From IMG/VR virus record IMGVR_UViG_3300030390_001955, positions 1 through 25,024 of that record: DNA of 25,024 bases; one strand, 5' to 3'. This document shows, piece by piece, positions 13,286-21,102 of the stretch (the first letter of the stretch is position 1; the number at the start of each line of letters is the position of its first letter). Made by a program: the position numbers and the translations under genes. The notes under the pieces were generated by a model that saw only the letters and a list, made by a program, of their open reading frames with translations, made no database searches and had not been told where the DNA came from. Source of the DNA: a virus.

Positions 13286-14764
13286 TTAATTTAAATTTTC
13301 TTTTTTATATAATTCTTCCCAACCCTCAGATATGTTTCCTCCAACTCTTACAAAATTATGATAAAATCTATGTTTTATACTTTTATTTTGAATAGTAATA
13401 TTACCACTAGTAGGTGGGTCTAATCTATCTAATAATATAATACCATTTTGTTGAGAAGCCCAATCATTCCCTGCAACTTCAAAATCCCAAGGTGAATACT
13501 CGGCTTTTAATACTTTTTTTAAATAATCTACTTCCCAAATGGCTGGTTGGACTGAATTTAGATACTCGCTAGACATTTTAAATTGGTATAGTTTGTCTTT
13601 CTCTAATTCAATTAAACCATATTCCGGAGTAAGTACATCAAAAACAATTTTATTAGCATTATATTTCCCCATTAACTCAATTTTACTATTTATAAAATCT
13701 TCAGTTAGAGGTTGGGTAAAATAATAATCATCTAAAATAAAAAATACATAAGGTGTTTTAATGTGGTCTAATGATTTTAACATTCTTTCCCCCCATTTTA
13801 AACCAGTTCCATCAGTTAATACTTGGTAATCTTTTAAAAACGGTGTTTCTAATTTGTTTATTGTTTCACTAACTAATATATTATGAGTATTTAACCCCCA
13901 ATATTTATTATATAAAATATCAAAATTTTTCCATAAAGGACTATAACTATCACAACTTCCAATTAATGTAGTTATTTTTTTGTTTGTTGGTGTATCCATT
14001 ATTAACCTTTCTTTAGGTGGCATTGATCTAATTATAGTTTCACATTCTTTCTGCCATGCTTCGTCTGTTTTAGATTCATTCTGTAGGTCGTCATGTCTAT
14101 TCAAAACATATACAGGTTGATCAATTCTTTTTATATGTTTTTTACCTACTAATTCAACTAAAGGCATACATAAAGCCCAATCACCTGTTATCCCAAAATA
14201 TTTCCCGGTTTTTGGGTTAATTAAATCTTTATCTGTTAATTTATCTAGTAACCAAGCTTTATATGTTCTTAAATGGCTATAAGGAAAATTTGACTTTCTG
14301 TAAGAATTGGTTCTATCTACTTCATCATCTAAATGCATATAAAAATGATTACCTACATTACCCTTAGGATATTCAATGTATTGACCATATGTCATAAGTG
14401 TTTTTGGATTTTTATATTCTTTTTCAATACTATCCAAAACAAAAGAATGTAATAACCAATCATCCCCATCAATTTCAACAATTATATCTTCTTTATTTAT
14501 TAAATTATTATTTTTTAAATAATTGTAAACATAAATAAAATTCCCTAAAAAACTTTTTTCTCCCTTATTATGTATTATTTGGTACTGGTCTGTGTCTTTA
14601 CCTATTGCTTCCTTTAAATACTCTAAAGTATTATCAGTTGATTTATCATACCCATAATACACTTTAAAATTTTGATTGCTTTGGGATTTTAAACTATTTA
14701 CGTTATTTTTTACCCATTTTCCTTTATTATAACACGTACTTATAATTATAAATTTGTTTTTCAT
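13286..14764 (-). CDS. Two-domain glycosyltransferase (GT2 plus second GT-A-like domain, 492 aa)
   Basis: Domain 1 (1 to about 245) is a classical family 2 enzyme: IIISTCYNKGKWVKNNV, YYGYDKSTDNT and the metal motif EIDGDDW (97-103). GDWALCMPLVELV (about 194-206) corresponds to the acceptor side. Domain 2 (about 260-492) starts again with TTLIGSCDSYSPLW and has FFILDDYYF (341-349) as its own acidic metal motif. The chain therefore appears to hold two transferases, as in polymerising or two-step enzymes such as hyaluronan or chondroitin synthases, though no homology to those is claimed. Overlaps the upstream gene by 4 nt. Confidence 0.75.
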   Translation of the reverse strand: MKNKFIIISTCYNKGKWVKNNVNSLKSQSNQNFKVYYGYDKSTDNTLEYLKEAIGKDTDQYQIIHNKGEKSFLGNFIYVYNYLKNNNLINKEDIIVEIDGDDWLLHSFVLDSIEKEYKNPKTLMTYGQYIEYPKGNVGNHFYMHLDDEVDRTNSYRKSNFPYSHLRTYKAWLLDKLTDKDLINPKTGKYFGITGDWALCMPLVELVGKKHIKRIDQPVYVLNRHDDLQNESKTDEAWQKECETIIRSMPPKERLIMDTPTNKKITTLIGSCDSYSPLWKNFDILYNKYWGLNTHNILVSETINKLETPFLKDYQVLTDGTGLKWGERMLKSLDHIKTPYVFFILDDYYFTQPLTEDFINSKIELMGKYNANKIVFDVLTPEYGLIELEKDKLYQFKMSSEYLNSVQPAIWEVDYLKKVLKAEYSPWDFEVAGNDWASQQNGIILLDRLDPPTSGNITIQNKSIKHRFYHNFVRVGGNISEGWEELYKKENLN

Positions 14765-15390
14765 AGTGTATCGTAATAGTTATTTTGTTTTTCTTGACGA
14801 TCAATTGTTTTTGGGTGATATAAAGATAATTGTTCAGTAGAGGGGATTGTTGCATATGTTTTAAAACCCTCTAAAACCTCATGTACTTTATTTTTCCATT
14901 TAATTTCGGGTTTATTTTTCCATATACGCCACTGATAATCAGGATAATTTACCCACCCTTTATCATCAACTTTCCAACCCCATTTTATCATGTGTTCATC
15001 AGTTAACCCTTCAACTGTATTTACTCTAGGAACTAAATATACTTCATTATGTGGATTATTTCCTAATACTTCTGGAAGGAAACCTAATAATACTTTATGA
15101 GGTATTTCATCAGCATCTATTTGAAATATATAATCTCCACTACATGATTTAGTTAAGAGATTTTTCCAATCAGCAAAATGCCCCTTAAAAGTGTCCTCAA
15201 CTAAAATAATATAATCTTCATAACTTAGTTCATGAAGGTAGCTTAGTAATTCAGATGTAGGTTTATTTTTACTTAGATCAACTAATACTACAATTTCATC
15301 TTGATGTCTTTTATTATTTAGCAGTAATGAGAGAAGTCTCTGTATTTCAAGAAACTCATCACATACTGTTATTGCATAACTTATTTTCAT
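14761..15390 (-). CDS. Family 2 glycosyltransferase, compact (209 aa)
   Basis: Starts ISYAITVCDEFLEIQRLL, has VVLVDLSKNK in the nucleotide-binding position and the metal motif QIDADEIPH (90-98). The segment YQWRIWKNKPEIKWKNKVHE (153-172) with LSLYHPKTIDRQ near the end is the acceptor-site layout seen in WaaE/SunS-like GT2 enzymes. At 209 residues it is a minimal GT-A catalytic domain with no membrane segments, so the acceptor is probably soluble. Donor unknown. Confidence 0.8.
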   Translation of the reverse strand: MKISYAITVCDEFLEIQRLLSLLLNNKRHQDEIVVLVDLSKNKPTSELLSYLHELSYEDYIILVEDTFKGHFADWKNLLTKSCSGDYIFQIDADEIPHKVLLGFLPEVLGNNPHNEVYLVPRVNTVEGLTDEHMIKWGWKVDDKGWVNYPDYQWRIWKNKPEIKWKNKVHEVLEGFKTYATIPSTEQLSLYHPKTIDRQEKQNNYYDTL

Positions 15391-15396
15391 ATTATT

Positions 15397-15840
15397 TTAT
15401 TCTGGTAATACTCCAATATACGAAAGAGCATCCATGTAATCACGTTCTTTGAATGATTTTATTGTAGACATATCCATTTTATGTGTTTGCCCTTCCACTT
15501 TAGCTACATCTTCATCCCCTAAAGGTATAGCTTTTACAGCTGACCAACTCCATTCTTCAGCATTAGTCCCACCAGCAAAAACCATTCCTTTGTCTTGGAT
15601 GTTAATTGTATTTGGGATCCAAATTAACTCTGTTTCAGGATCTTCCCAAGATATGTCTTTATATATTTCGGGTAGAGTGTTAATTTGTTCAATGTAAAAT
15701 TCTGTGTCTTTTTTCATTAAAGTATTAGTCCAAAACCCACAAGATAGACTAAGAAAATTAGTTATATCTTTATTTATTTCTGTTTTATAACAGAGATCTC
15801 CTCCTGATTTAGGACAATCTATAATAGTATCTAAGTTCAT
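15397..15840 (-). CDS. Phage protein of unknown function inside the glycan operon (147 aa)
   Basis: No recognised domain. Cys residues at 9, 17 and 34 (IIDCPKSGGDLCYK; LSLSCGFW) could bind metal, though no full ribbon is present. The middle (DPETELIWIPNTINIQDKGMVFAGG) is beta-rich and the end is helical. It lies between two glycosyltransferase genes with gaps of 6 and 1 nt, so it is produced with them. It may be an accessory or acceptor protein for glycosylation, or an unrelated passenger; only position supports the first. Confidence 0.7.
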   Translation of the reverse strand: MNLDTIIDCPKSGGDLCYKTEINKDITNFLSLSCGFWTNTLMKKDTEFYIEQINTLPEIYKDISWEDPETELIWIPNTINIQDKGMVFAGGTNAEEWSWSAVKAIPLGDEDVAKVEGQTHKMDMSTIKSFKERDYMDALSYIGVLPE

Positions 15841-15841
15841 T

Positions 15842-17143
15842 TTATTTTAATTTAGGTAATTGTAATTTAGGTAATTGTAATTTAGGTAATTGTAATTTAA
15901 CTTGTTTAGGAAATTCAGGAATATTTTTATCTAAAACCCTTTCTACTAATTCCTTCATTTTTTCCCAACTAAAATTAGTTTTAGCATAGTGTCTTTGTTT
16001 TTTAGATCTTTGTAGATACTGTTTATAACTCTTATAAACTTCTTTTAAAGCACTAATACCTTGTTTTTGGTTTACTTGGAACCATTGAGATTCTTGTATT
16101 AACCAATTATTAGCTGCTGATGGGTGAACATTTTCTAATTTTCCTGATAATAATACATTATATTCAGAATGTAAAAAATCAATATGACCACTCCACCCAG
16201 ATGCTATAATTGGTTTTCCAGTTAAACTAAATTCCAATAGAGGACGACCAAATCCTTCTCCCTTAGTAAAACTAACCATTGCTTTAACTTTGGAATGGTT
16301 ATATAGCTCATTCATTTCAGAATCATCAAATTCTCCATTTAGTAAATAGATATTTGGTAATTTAGCATCTCCATAATCATCCCTTAAAGCTTTAATTTTG
16401 TCTAAAATGGAATCTCTACTAATGTAAGAAGCAACTCCAGATGATGCCTTTAATATTAGGGCAGGTTTTTTACCTACTTTATGTCTAAATGCATCATAAA
16501 AAGATTTAACTAATATCCCAACATTTTTTCTATCATGACCTAATTCACCTTGCATCCAATGACCAACAAATAAATAACAAAATTCTTCTTTGATATCTTT
16601 CAGATCAATAGTTTTAATTTCTGATTGTTTAATAGGTTTATATGTTGTTAAATTTGCTCCTTCAAATATAACTTCGATAGGTTTTTCTAATTTTACAACC
16701 CCAACAACTTGACCTGTTTTTTGATCTTTTTTTTCGTAAGTCATTTTTTCAAAAGTATCCTTAGCAAATTTAGAAGAAACCCAATTCATATCCATTCTAT
16801 TTAACCCTTCAACCCATTCAGGCTTACAAGCAGTAGATTCAATTCCTGCAGTTATACCAATATTATACTTCCCAATAGGTTGAAATTCATTTGGTATAGT
16901 AATCTGAGCCCAAATTTCAGGTTGTGTTTTTTGCCAATCTTGTGGTACTATATGGTCTAATAAAAATGTCCATTCAGGGTGGTCTTTACAAAAACCCCAT
17001 GAAGTTTCTCCCCATTTTTGGGGTAAAAGTTGGACTTCATATTTATTTAATTCTATTATTGCTTTGATTTTATCTCTAGAATGAGCTCCATATCCGGAGT
17101 AGGAATCAAAGGGTGATGATATTACAAATCTTGGTTTACTCAT
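15842..17143 (-). CDS. GT4-like glycosyltransferase with C-terminal QLPKL repeats (433 aa)
   Basis: A GT-B enzyme of the GT4 kind. The N-terminal domain has SYSGYGAHSRDKI (14-26). The C-terminal domain has DRKNVGILVKSF (204-215), a strand with LNGEFDDSEMNELY, and the donor-binding GEGFGRPLLEFSLTGKPIIA (295-314) with the EX7E-like spacing. Such enzymes retain configuration and use nucleotide-diphospho sugars. The last 20 residues are three-fold QLPKL pentapeptide repeats encoded by a 15-bp tandem repeat, beyond the normal end of the family. It overlaps the upstream GT4 gene by 1 nt (TAATG). Confidence 0.8.
   Translation of the reverse strand: MSKPRFVISSPFDSYSGYGAHSRDKIKAIIELNKYEVQLLPQKWGETSWGFCKDHPEWTFLLDHIVPQDWQKTQPEIWAQITIPNEFQPIGKYNIGITAGIESTACKPEWVEGLNRMDMNWVSSKFAKDTFEKMTYEKKDQKTGQVVGVVKLEKPIEVIFEGANLTTYKPIKQSEIKTIDLKDIKEEFCYLFVGHWMQGELGHDRKNVGILVKSFYDAFRHKVGKKPALILKASSGVASYISRDSILDKIKALRDDYGDAKLPNIYLLNGEFDDSEMNELYNHSKVKAMVSFTKGEGFGRPLLEFSLTGKPIIASGWSGHIDFLHSEYNVLLSGKLENVHPSAANNWLIQESQWFQVNQKQGISALKEVYKSYKQYLQRSKKQRHYAKTNFSWEKMKELVERVLDKNIPEFPKQVKLQLPKLQLPKLQLPKLK
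15848..15898. repeat. 15-bp tandem repeat (three full units plus a partial)
   Basis: The unit TAATTTAGGTAATTG occurs three times without error at 15848-15892, followed by six matching bases. It is in frame and encodes the QLPKL tail of the glycosyltransferase above. Perfect short repeats of this kind readily change copy number by slippage without breaking the frame. Confidence 0.95.
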
Positions 17144-18585
17144 TAGTATATAATTTTATGGTTTAAAAATTTACCTTTATAATCGTTAGTATTAATTATT
17201 TCGTATTTTTCTCTTGGTTCCCAAGTATCAAATAATGTATCTAAGGCATCAATAACTTTTTCTGCTTGGTGTTTAGAATTAAATCCAGCTTCTTCACTTA
17301 AAGCCCATTCTCTTCCTTTTAATCCCCTTCGTTTTAGTTCTTTTCTACCTAAGTTGTAACATTCTTTTATTCTTTCCATAGCATCTTCCCATCTACATCT
17401 ATCATCAAAAATATAAGGTGTAGGTGGAGAACCTTGAATTGATCTACTAGTAGGGTAAACTGGGAATGCCCATTCACCATGTTCTTTATAAGTTCCTCTA
17501 TGGTTAGAAGGCACATCAGCGCTTGGTGTAAACCATTCCCCATTTTCATCTACAAATCTCATTTGATCTTGTATACCCCCAGTAACATTAGCTATAATTG
17601 GTGTACCAGCTAACATTGCTTCTGTATTTGCTAGCCCCCAACCTTCATTAGAAGTAAGTAAAATATGAGCATCTGCTATATTGTATAACCAATTTAACTG
17701 TTGTTCTGATAGTCTTTGGTCTATAAAAATTACATTATTTTTATATTCTTCTTCTAAAAGGTATTCTTTTACTTTAAGTAAATCAGTTCCAGCATCTGTT
17801 ATTTTCTCTGTTTTTAAAACCATATAACATTCTTTGGCTTCTTCTTTTGGTAAAGAATCTAAAAATGCTCTAAATGCTAACATAGCATCAGGAATTTGTT
17901 TTCTTCTAATATTTCTAGAGTTGAAAAATAAAGTAAATTTAGGTTTTTTATCCCCAAATAATGATGTTTTAAAGTTATTATATTCTAAATCACCATCACC
18001 TGTAATAGGGAAGAAATTAGTAATATCTTTCCCATGAGGTATATACCTAAACATTCTATTACCTTCATGACCTTTTAATACTAATTTATTAATATTAACA
18101 GTTTGTTTAGATATACCCATTAATAAATCACATGCTTCGTAATATGGTCTATTATACATTGGAGCAGGATAATCATCCCAAATATTTAAGTAAGAAATTG
18201 GAATACTTTTTCTAATCTCTTGCTCCATATTCCAAATATGCATGAAATATCTTGGGTCTGTAAATAAAAATAAAGCATCTGGTTTTTCTAATTTTATTAT
18301 TTCCCTTATTGCTTGTGTACTTCCATACCCATCAGTAGGATATAAAATAACAGAAGAATCCTCTAGCCCAGATAGTTTATTAGTACTATCAGATAAATCT
18401 AATCTCTTATTTTTCTCTGGGTGGTTAATTGATCCAGCTATTTGAACCCAATTAAAATGTTGAGCTGTATGTATTACTATTTCTTTTGCTACTGTAGCTA
18501 CACCAGAATGTACTCTAATATCATCACATATTAAGAGTATTTTTTTTCTTTTATCCTTGGGGATATACTTAAAGTCTTTATTCAT
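17143..18585 (-). CDS. GT4-like glycosyltransferase (480 aa)
   Basis: GT-B fold. The N-terminal domain starts KKILLICDDIRVHSGVATVA (14-33), with the usual glycine-containing loop near the donor site. The C-terminal domain shows FNSRNIRRKQIPDAMLAF (221-238) with the phosphate-contacting Arg/Lys, then ILLTSNEGWGLANTEAMLAG (308-327), the EX7E signature of GT4. About 50 residues between GGIQDQ and RCRWEDAMERI form an insert rich in Pro/Tyr (GEWFTPSADVPSNHRGTYKE and onward). It is the first glycosyltransferase of the operon, starting 8 nt before the stop of the small RHH-like gene. Confidence 0.8.
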   Translation of the reverse strand: MNKDFKYIPKDKRKKILLICDDIRVHSGVATVAKEIVIHTAQHFNWVQIAGSINHPEKNKRLDLSDSTNKLSGLEDSSVILYPTDGYGSTQAIREIIKLEKPDALFLFTDPRYFMHIWNMEQEIRKSIPISYLNIWDDYPAPMYNRPYYEACDLLMGISKQTVNINKLVLKGHEGNRMFRYIPHGKDITNFFPITGDGDLEYNNFKTSLFGDKKPKFTLFFNSRNIRRKQIPDAMLAFRAFLDSLPKEEAKECYMVLKTEKITDAGTDLLKVKEYLLEEEYKNNVIFIDQRLSEQQLNWLYNIADAHILLTSNEGWGLANTEAMLAGTPIIANVTGGIQDQMRFVDENGEWFTPSADVPSNHRGTYKEHGEWAFPVYPTSRSIQGSPPTPYIFDDRCRWEDAMERIKECYNLGRKELKRRGLKGREWALSEEAGFNSKHQAEKVIDALDTLFDTWEPREKYEIINTNDYKGKFLNHKIIY

Positions 18586-18778
18586 TTTCTTTTATTTCAA
18601 GATTAATTTGATTAGTAATTTGTTTACGAAAATCTTCATCTGTAAGATACAAAAATAGACTGCGGTCTGCAAGTTTTTGGAATGAAAATTTACGCTTTAC
18701 ACATTCAATTTTGAAATTCTCGAATAAATCGCTTTTGACTTTAACACTAGTTAGTGTCATCGATTTTTTATTGGTCAT
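18578..18778 (-). CDS. Small RHH-like (possible transcription regulator) protein (66 aa)
   Basis: The sequence MTLTSVKVKSDLFENFKIEC then VKRKFSFQKLADRSLFLYL fits a strand followed by two helices, the arrangement of ribbon-helix-helix (Arc/MetJ/CopG) DNA-binding proteins. The strand TSVKVK would supply the base contacts. The acidic tail (QINLEIKENE) may aid dimerisation. The start at 18778 has the leader AATAAAGACT. As first gene after the promoter at 18821 and ahead of 12 glycan genes, it could be their autoregulator; this is inference. Similarity to RHH is by pattern only. Confidence 0.6.
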   Translation of the reverse strand: MTNKKSMTLTSVKVKSDLFENFKIECVKRKFSFQKLADRSLFLYLTDEDFRKQITNQINLEIKENE

Positions 18779-18820
18779 AGTCTTTATTTATTAAAACATT
18801 ATTTATATATATACGTATGT

Positions 18821-18852
18821 GGGAATCTACGAAAAATGTTCACCGGCTCCAC
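18821..18852 (-). promoter_or_regulatory. Variant Bacteroidota-type promoter overlapping the nuclease stop codon
   Basis: GTG at 18850-18852, a 20-nt spacer ending in TTCG, and TAGATTCCC at 18821-18829, where TAG is also the stop codon of the nuclease gene. The -7 box is weaker than elsewhere. Also in this gap, at 18799-18806, the minus strand reads TATAAATA, which matches the T4 late box. Either could start the glycan operon. Confidence 0.5.
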
Positions 18853-19801
18853 ATAATTCTTTATCTTTACTATAAGGGCAGAAATTACAATTCCATTTAG
18901 ATGGGGATTTGTGATAATCTGCTTCTTTTATCTTCCCACTTGAACTGAAACATTCATTAATAAAATCATGAATAGCGTTTTTTGCTCTTGATAGTTTAAT
19001 TTTACCACTTGGTGGTACAAACTGTTGTACTCTATAAGCTTGATACGGTGACATAAGCTTTTCATCATCAGGATCTAATACTTTTCTTTTAAGAATAAAA
19101 AATTCAATTTCAATCTTATCTAAAGGTATTCCATATTGTTCTGAAAAATATTGTTTGTATAGTAATAATTGGAATTGTTTATTTTCATCTTTTTTAGCAT
19201 AATCATTCCAACCATTAGTGCTTGTCTTTATGTCGATTATCTTAAATGTCTCTGTTGCTTCATGGTATGTGACAACATCAAGATATCCCATGTACAATAC
19301 GTTATTTAACATTTTATTTGGTGCTACTACAATAGGTATTTCACAACCTACTAAATATGTACCTTTTTTACTAAAATATCTACTACGTTTTTTCTTAAAC
19401 CATTCTAAAATAGCAACCCCGTCTTCAAAAAACTCCCTCATTTCTGGTGCATCCGAGAAATGTTCTGAATTATTTGATTTATATTGTTTTTGGTATTCAC
19501 CTATATAAGCTTCTTGGAAATATTCTTGTATATCAATTTCTCTATCAGCAGCAGCAAATGATTTTTCATATGCTACATCTAAATAATGTTGCATCGCTTC
19601 ATGAACAGCTGTCCCAAATACAGTATGAATAGAAGATGTAAACCGTTTGATTTTATCTTTATACTGTAGTTTCCAACGATGAGGACATCCCCTAAATATA
19701 GACATCTGTGAATATGATACATTCTTTTGATATGCAAAATTTATGGGTGGTGGTGGATTATTTCTAATCTCTTTTACTATTTTAGGTAATTTTTTAGCCA
19801 A
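18827..19801 (-). CDS. PD-(D/E)XK nuclease, Cas4/RecB-like with Fe-S-type cysteines (324 aa)
   Basis: Motif order fits the RecB/Cas4 nuclease family (PDDEXK_1): SYSQMSIFRGCPHRWKLQY (29-47) with C39, GTAVHEAM (63-70) with H67, GYLDVV (172-177) with D175, and FKIIDIKTS (187-195) with the D190-x-K192 core. A C-terminal CNFCPYSKDKELC (305-317) supplies C305, C308 and C317. With C39 these are the four cysteines that hold a 4Fe-4S cluster in Cas4 and AddB. By family it degrades or trims single-strand ends; in phages such proteins act in replication-recombination or host DNA breakdown. Last gene of the replication unit. Confidence 0.85.
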   Translation of the reverse strand: MAKKLPKIVKEIRNNPPPPINFAYQKNVSYSQMSIFRGCPHRWKLQYKDKIKRFTSSIHTVFGTAVHEAMQHYLDVAYEKSFAAADREIDIQEYFQEAYIGEYQKQYKSNNSEHFSDAPEMREFFEDGVAILEWFKKKRSRYFSKKGTYLVGCEIPIVVAPNKMLNNVLYMGYLDVVTYHEATETFKIIDIKTSTNGWNDYAKKDENKQFQLLLYKQYFSEQYGIPLDKIEIEFFILKRKVLDPDDEKLMSPYQAYRVQQFVPPSGKIKLSRAKNAIHDFINECFSSSGKIKEADYHKSPSKWNCNFCPYSKDKELCGAGEHFS

Positions 19802-19802
19802 A

Positions 19803-20219
19803 TTATTTTTTCCATTTGTCTCGACCTACCAAAAGACCGATTATTCCATAATTGGCAATATCTATAAATGTATCTTCCATACCTTCACCTTCAACAAATG
19901 ACCTACCATTAACTAATAGATTTTTTAAACGTGAAATTTTATCGGTTAATCTAATACATAACCCAGTTAGTGAAAATTGTTTGTCATTGTTATTATTAAC
20001 GATATCTCCGCCTAAAGCAATGTTATTCAACCCATAATCCATATGTTTAGCTGCAAACATTTTATACATTTCTTGTTGGATTTGTTTAAATTCTTTAGAT
20101 AATTCAGGGTATTCTTTTTCAAATACTTTAACTGTTAATTTTGATGAAATACCTGATTTAGCATCCATAATTTCTCTGTCGCTCATTATTTCTTCATATT
20201 TAGTTATTGAACTACCCAT
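19803..20219 (-). CDS. DUF1599/Nmad1 (nucleotide modification associated) protein (138 aa)
   Basis: An all-helical protein with KHMDYG (58-63), RLTDKISRLKNLL (90-102) and EDTFIDIANYGIIGLL (115-130). This is the pattern of PF07659 (DUF1599, nucleotide modification associated domain 1), related to MazG-like all-alpha NTP pyrophosphohydrolases; the conserved Glu/Asp residues would bind metal. The family is reported with phage base-modification pathways, where it is thought to handle modified or normal nucleotides. It lies between replication genes here, supporting a nucleotide-pool role. No partner base-modifying enzyme is visible in this window. Possible alternative start at residue 12 (MSDREIMD). 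Confidence 0.75.
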   Translation of the reverse strand: MGSSITKYEEIMSDREIMDAKSGISSKLTVKVFEKEYPELSKEFKQIQQEMYKMFAAKHMDYGLNNIALGGDIVNNNNDKQFSLTGLCIRLTDKISRLKNLLVNGRSFVEGEGMEDTFIDIANYGIIGLLVGRDKWKK

Positions 20220-20448
20220 TAATTTGTGATTTTAATTTAAACTTACTGTAATATGTGTTTAGGCAAGTAATTCTGTCATCAGCATCAACTAACATTAAAA
20301 GTGCTTCCTCAGCATTTTTATAAAAGTCTCCTGTTGAATGGTCACCAATACCAACTCCTTTATTACCTAATAAATCTAAGGATAATAATGCTTTAGCTTT
20401 ATCTGCTTCTGCAGAAGTCATAAACATATTGTATAATTCTTTTGTCAT
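20212..20448 (-). CDS. Small phage protein of unknown function (78 aa)
   Basis: A 78-residue helical protein with an N-terminal TKELYNMFMTSAEADKAKAL segment and a second helix EEALLMLVDADDRITCLN. Not recognised. It overlaps gp62 upstream by 4 nt (ATGA) and the Nmad1 gene downstream by 8 nt, so it is translated with the replication genes. Confidence 0.7.
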   Translation of the reverse strand: MTKELYNMFMTSAEADKAKALLSLDLLGNKGVGIGDHSTGDFYKNAEEALLMLVDADDRITCLNTYYSKFKLKSQING

Positions 20449-20858
20449 TTTAATAAGGGTTTTATTTCTTTTTTATTTAATCCTCTATTCGATAATATAC
20501 GATTTATTTCTACGGGAGCCAACATACTTATATATTCTTTTGCTTCTTTATTAGAGCATTCAAAATAATTTTTAATATGACCTACTAAATCTTTATTTGG
20601 TTGTTTTACCTTAGATTTAATATATTTACTCCATTTATTATTTTTAGGAATAAACTCTTTATAAATAGAATATATCATTCTTTTTTCTTGTGGTGGAAAA
20701 TCTTGTACATAATTAACCACTTCAATATAGTCAGGGTTCATAGATATAAACCTATGAACCATATAACTATTCCAAACCTCCCAATCTTTCTCTGTAAAAG
20801 ATTCAACTGGGGGTTTGGTAGTATTAATTGCTTTTAACCAATCAAAGATAGAATTCAT
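20445..20858 (-). CDS. 62: gp62-like clamp loader small subunit (137 aa)
   Basis: The sequence pattern IFDWLKAINTTK (4-15), NSYMVHRFISMNPDYIEVVN (30-49) and IYKEFIPKNNKWSKYIKS (66-83), ending with KEAKEYISMLAPVEINRIL, resembles the clamp-loader small subunit of T4-like phages. In T4, gp62 joins four gp44 subunits to load the gp45 sliding clamp on primer-template DNA. T4 gp62 is about 187 residues, whereas this is 137, closer to the shorter cyanophage forms. The link with gp44 two genes upstream supports the call. Identified by pattern and context, not by alignment. Confidence 0.75.
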   Translation of the reverse strand: MNSIFDWLKAINTTKPPVESFTEKDWEVWNSYMVHRFISMNPDYIEVVNYVQDFPPQEKRMIYSIYKEFIPKNNKWSKYIKSKVKQPNKDLVGHIKNYFECSNKEAKEYISMLAPVEINRILSNRGLNKKEIKPLLK

Positions 20859-21100
20859 TAAAGGATATGATCTTTATATTCTTCTCTTAATTCTTTTGGA
20901 ATTGATGATTCTAGTATTTTTTTACTTGTTGCATCATAAAATACTGGAATGGGTAAGAGTGCATCTTCATCTGTACCCATTACAAATTTAGATACTGTTC
21001 TTAATAATACTCCTTGTGTGAATAAAACACCCCCATCAAAATTTTTGATAGATGTTGTGTTGTTTAAATCAATTGGTGGTTGTTGGACTTGTTGTTGCAT
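20858..21100 (-). CDS. Small phage protein of unknown function between gp44 and gp62 (80 aa)
   Basis: Residues 1-20 are polar and Gln-rich. The central strands (GGVLFTQGVLLRTVSKFVMG; LLPIPVFYDATSKKIL) form a small beta domain, and the end is helical. Not recognised. It sits with 2 nt to gp44 and a TAATG overlap to gp62. In T4 gene 62 directly follows gene 44, so this is an insertion into a normally adjacent pair and could be a clamp-loader accessory protein. Confidence 0.7.
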   Translation of the reverse strand: MQQQVQQPPIDLNNTTSIKNFDGGVLFTQGVLLRTVSKFVMGTDEDALLPIPVFYDATSKKILESSIPKELREEYKDHIL

Positions 21101-21102
21101 AA

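Noticed and set aside
15848-15898. CRISPR-like repeat
   Set aside because: Units are 15 bp, contiguous without spacers and in frame in a gene; no CRISPR array is present in the window. The Cas4-like nuclease at 18827 is of the kind common in phages and has no cas neighbours.
17367-17549. Minus-strand short frames at 17367-17549 and 21639-21896
   Set aside because: They are out-of-frame shadows within the GT4 and gp44 genes, which have clear motifs in the main frame.
18799-18806. T4-type late promoter TATAAATA before the RHH-like gene
   Set aside because: The sequence is exact, but single AT-rich octamers are expected by chance in this DNA and no second copy in this orientation precedes a gene. 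Kept only as a note under the promoter.
18827-19801. Cas4 as part of a CRISPR adaptation module
   Set aside because: No Cas1/Cas2 or array nearby; context is phage replication.
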